A stretch of DNA of 64,000 bases from positions 1,364,001 to 1,428,000 of the forward strand of contig NZ_LMHH01000001.1 of assembly GCF_001427865.1 (NCBI RefSeq). Direction: 5' to 3'. The translations under genes were made by a program, and so were the position numbers. A model generated the notes under the pieces. That model was not told the origin of the DNA. It did not search any database and saw nothing but the letters and a program-made list of their open reading frames with translations. Shown here piece after piece: positions 63,189 through 64,000 of the stretch. The stretch is from Altererythrobacter sp. Root672. Its GTDB lineage: Bacteria > Pseudomonadota > Alphaproteobacteria > Sphingomonadales > Sphingomonadaceae. Each line of letters begins with the position of its first letter. The stretch's first letter is position 1.

Positions 63189-64000
63189 ATGCTGTTCGAT
63201 GATCGCCTTGCTACCGTCCTGCGCTTTCCCGCGCAGAGCGAGCTGGCGTCCCGTACACAGTACCGGCAACTGCTCGACCTGCTTGGCAGCATGCCGGCCG
63301 ATACGCCGAGCCAGCTCACCGAATCGGCCTTTGCCCGGTTGGGCGATCTGGCGGACGAACTTCCCGCTGCGATGCAGTCGGCCATCCTCAGGGCTCCCGG
63401 TCTCCGGCTCCGCAATCCGAGGCTGGTGGCGTGGCTGGCTCAGTCAGAGCCGCAGGCCGCCGCCGCCGTGATGGCCACGGCGCAGTTGACCGACAGCGAG
63501 TGGGTCGAGCTGATCCCGCGGCTGCCGCTGACCGCTCGCGGCTTCCTGCGTCACCGGCGCGAGCTGCCGCCCGGCGCTCGGCAGGTTCTCGACCGGCTGG
63601 GCGTGAGAGACCTGGTTCTTCCCGAGCCCGAGCGGGTCGAACCTGATACGCAATCCGAGGACCCCGGCATCGGCGCCCTCGTCCGCCGGATCGAGGCGTT
63701 CCAGAATGCCAAGCGCAAGGGGCCCACCGCTCCGCGTCTGCCGCTGGGTGACGGACGGGACTTCGACCACGAGCACTTCCGCCACAGCCGCGCGTTCGAC
63801 TTTTCGACTGACGCGCAGGGCGTCGTCACCTGGGCCGATCCGGCGATGGCGCCAATGGTCGTGGGCCTGGCGCTCGGCCCGGCCCGGCCCGATGCGCTGG
63901 CCGTGCTCGACGCGGCCGGGGCGAAGACCATGCTCAGGCGCCTGCCGCTGCGCGGGGCGAGCCTGAACCTTGACGGCACGGCCGAGATTGCCGGCGAATG
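63189..64000 (+). CDS. N-terminal part of a probable sensor histidine kinase (cut by window end)
   Basis: 270 residues are visible from the ATG at 63189 with no stop before the window end. The chain opens MLFDDRLATVLRFPAQSE, then helical repeats (about 15-150), an acidic linker and the block GRDFDHEHFRHSRAFDFSTD leading to a PAS-like region (VVTWADPAMAPMVVGLALG). This layout matches sphingomonad PAS-sensor kinases as I recall them, but the kinase core lies outside the window. Divergent from the Lrp gene. Confidence 0.6.
   Translation, partial: MLFDDRLATVLRFPAQSELASRTQYRQLLDLLGSMPADTPSQLTESAFARLGDLADELPAAMQSAILRAPGLRLRNPRLVAWLAQSEPQAAAAVMATAQLTDSEWVELIPRLPLTARGFLRHRRELPPGARQVLDRLGVRDLVLPEPERVEPDTQSEDPGIGALVRRIEAFQNAKRKGPTAPRLPLGDGRDFDHEHFRHSRAFDFSTDAQGVVTWADPAMAPMVVGLALGPARPDALAVLDAAGAKTMLRRLPLRGASLNLDGTAEIAGE

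Noticed and set aside
1-64000. CRISPR array, rRNA operon, IS element or prophage
   Set aside because: No regularly spaced repeats, rRNA sequence, transposase, integrase or phage structural gene was found by reading; the direct and inverted repeats present are explained above.

Overview
The window looks like chromosomal sequence of a GC-rich alphaproteobacterium, most likely a sphingomonad (Sphingomonadales, possibly Erythrobacteraceae). The evidence is protein family content and gene order: a bamA-skp-fabZ locus without lpxD/lpxA/lpxB (sphingomonads carry glycosphingolipids instead of lipopolysaccharide), an NDUFS4-like complex I subunit, a DUF6456 gene paired with an XRE/S24 regulator, and typical sphingomonad intergenic repeats. 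I saw no rRNA, CRISPR array, transposase, integrase or prophage.

Layout. 0-2.4 kb: tRNA-His, a 2-oxoglutarate oxygenase and a GFA-type protein, then a gene-free 0.7 kb stretch with a strong promoter, a candidate structured RNA (6S-like), an 88-bp tandem repeat and a paired-hairpin repeat element. 2.1-15.8 kb (minus strand): a housekeeping superoperon reading rpsB, tsf, then pyrH, frr, uppS, cdsA, dxr, rseP, bamA, skp, fabZ, rpmE. It is broken between tsf and pyrH by a divergent LysR / carboxymuconolactone decarboxylase-hydrolase pair. 16-23 kb: a small membrane protein behind a promoter containing a LexA-type box, pssA-psd, tRNA-Tyr, rlmB, a lipoprotein, hup and lon. 23-28 kb: peripheral metabolism (secreted protein, CDGSH protein, Rieske oxygenase with divergent TetR, porin). 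28-36 kb: dnaX-ybaB, SRP RNA, NDUFS4-like protein, hrpB, polyprenyl diphosphate synthase, chorismate mutase. 36-46.5 kb: two-component system with a PepSY protein, SIMPL protein, ABC-F ATPase, second paired-hairpin repeat, DUF885 protein, DUF6456/XRE-S24 pair and a glycosyltransferase. 46.5-55 kb: secF-secD-yajC, tRNA-Pro, EamA transporter, HerA-like ATPase, aroQ, accB-accC. 55-64 kb: accessory stretch of secreted, lipoprotein and membrane genes separated by degenerate copies of one intergenic repeat family, then a secreted-protein/DUF6152 pair, an Lrp regulator and the start of a probable sensor kinase cut by the window end.

How the genes work together: the core clusters cover translation (rpsB, tsf, frr, rpmE), isoprenoid and lipid-carrier synthesis (dxr, uppS, ispB-like), phospholipid synthesis (cdsA, pssA, psd, accBC, fabZ) and envelope biogenesis (bamA, skp, rseP, secDF-yajC, SRP RNA). 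The points most worth following are the SOS-type promoter in front of an undescribed small membrane protein, the split tsf/pyrH operon with a reversed-order decarboxylase-hydrolase fusion, an operator-like motif shared between a stable-RNA-type promoter and the XRE/S24 regulator, and the repeat-bounded accessory genes at 57-61 kb.
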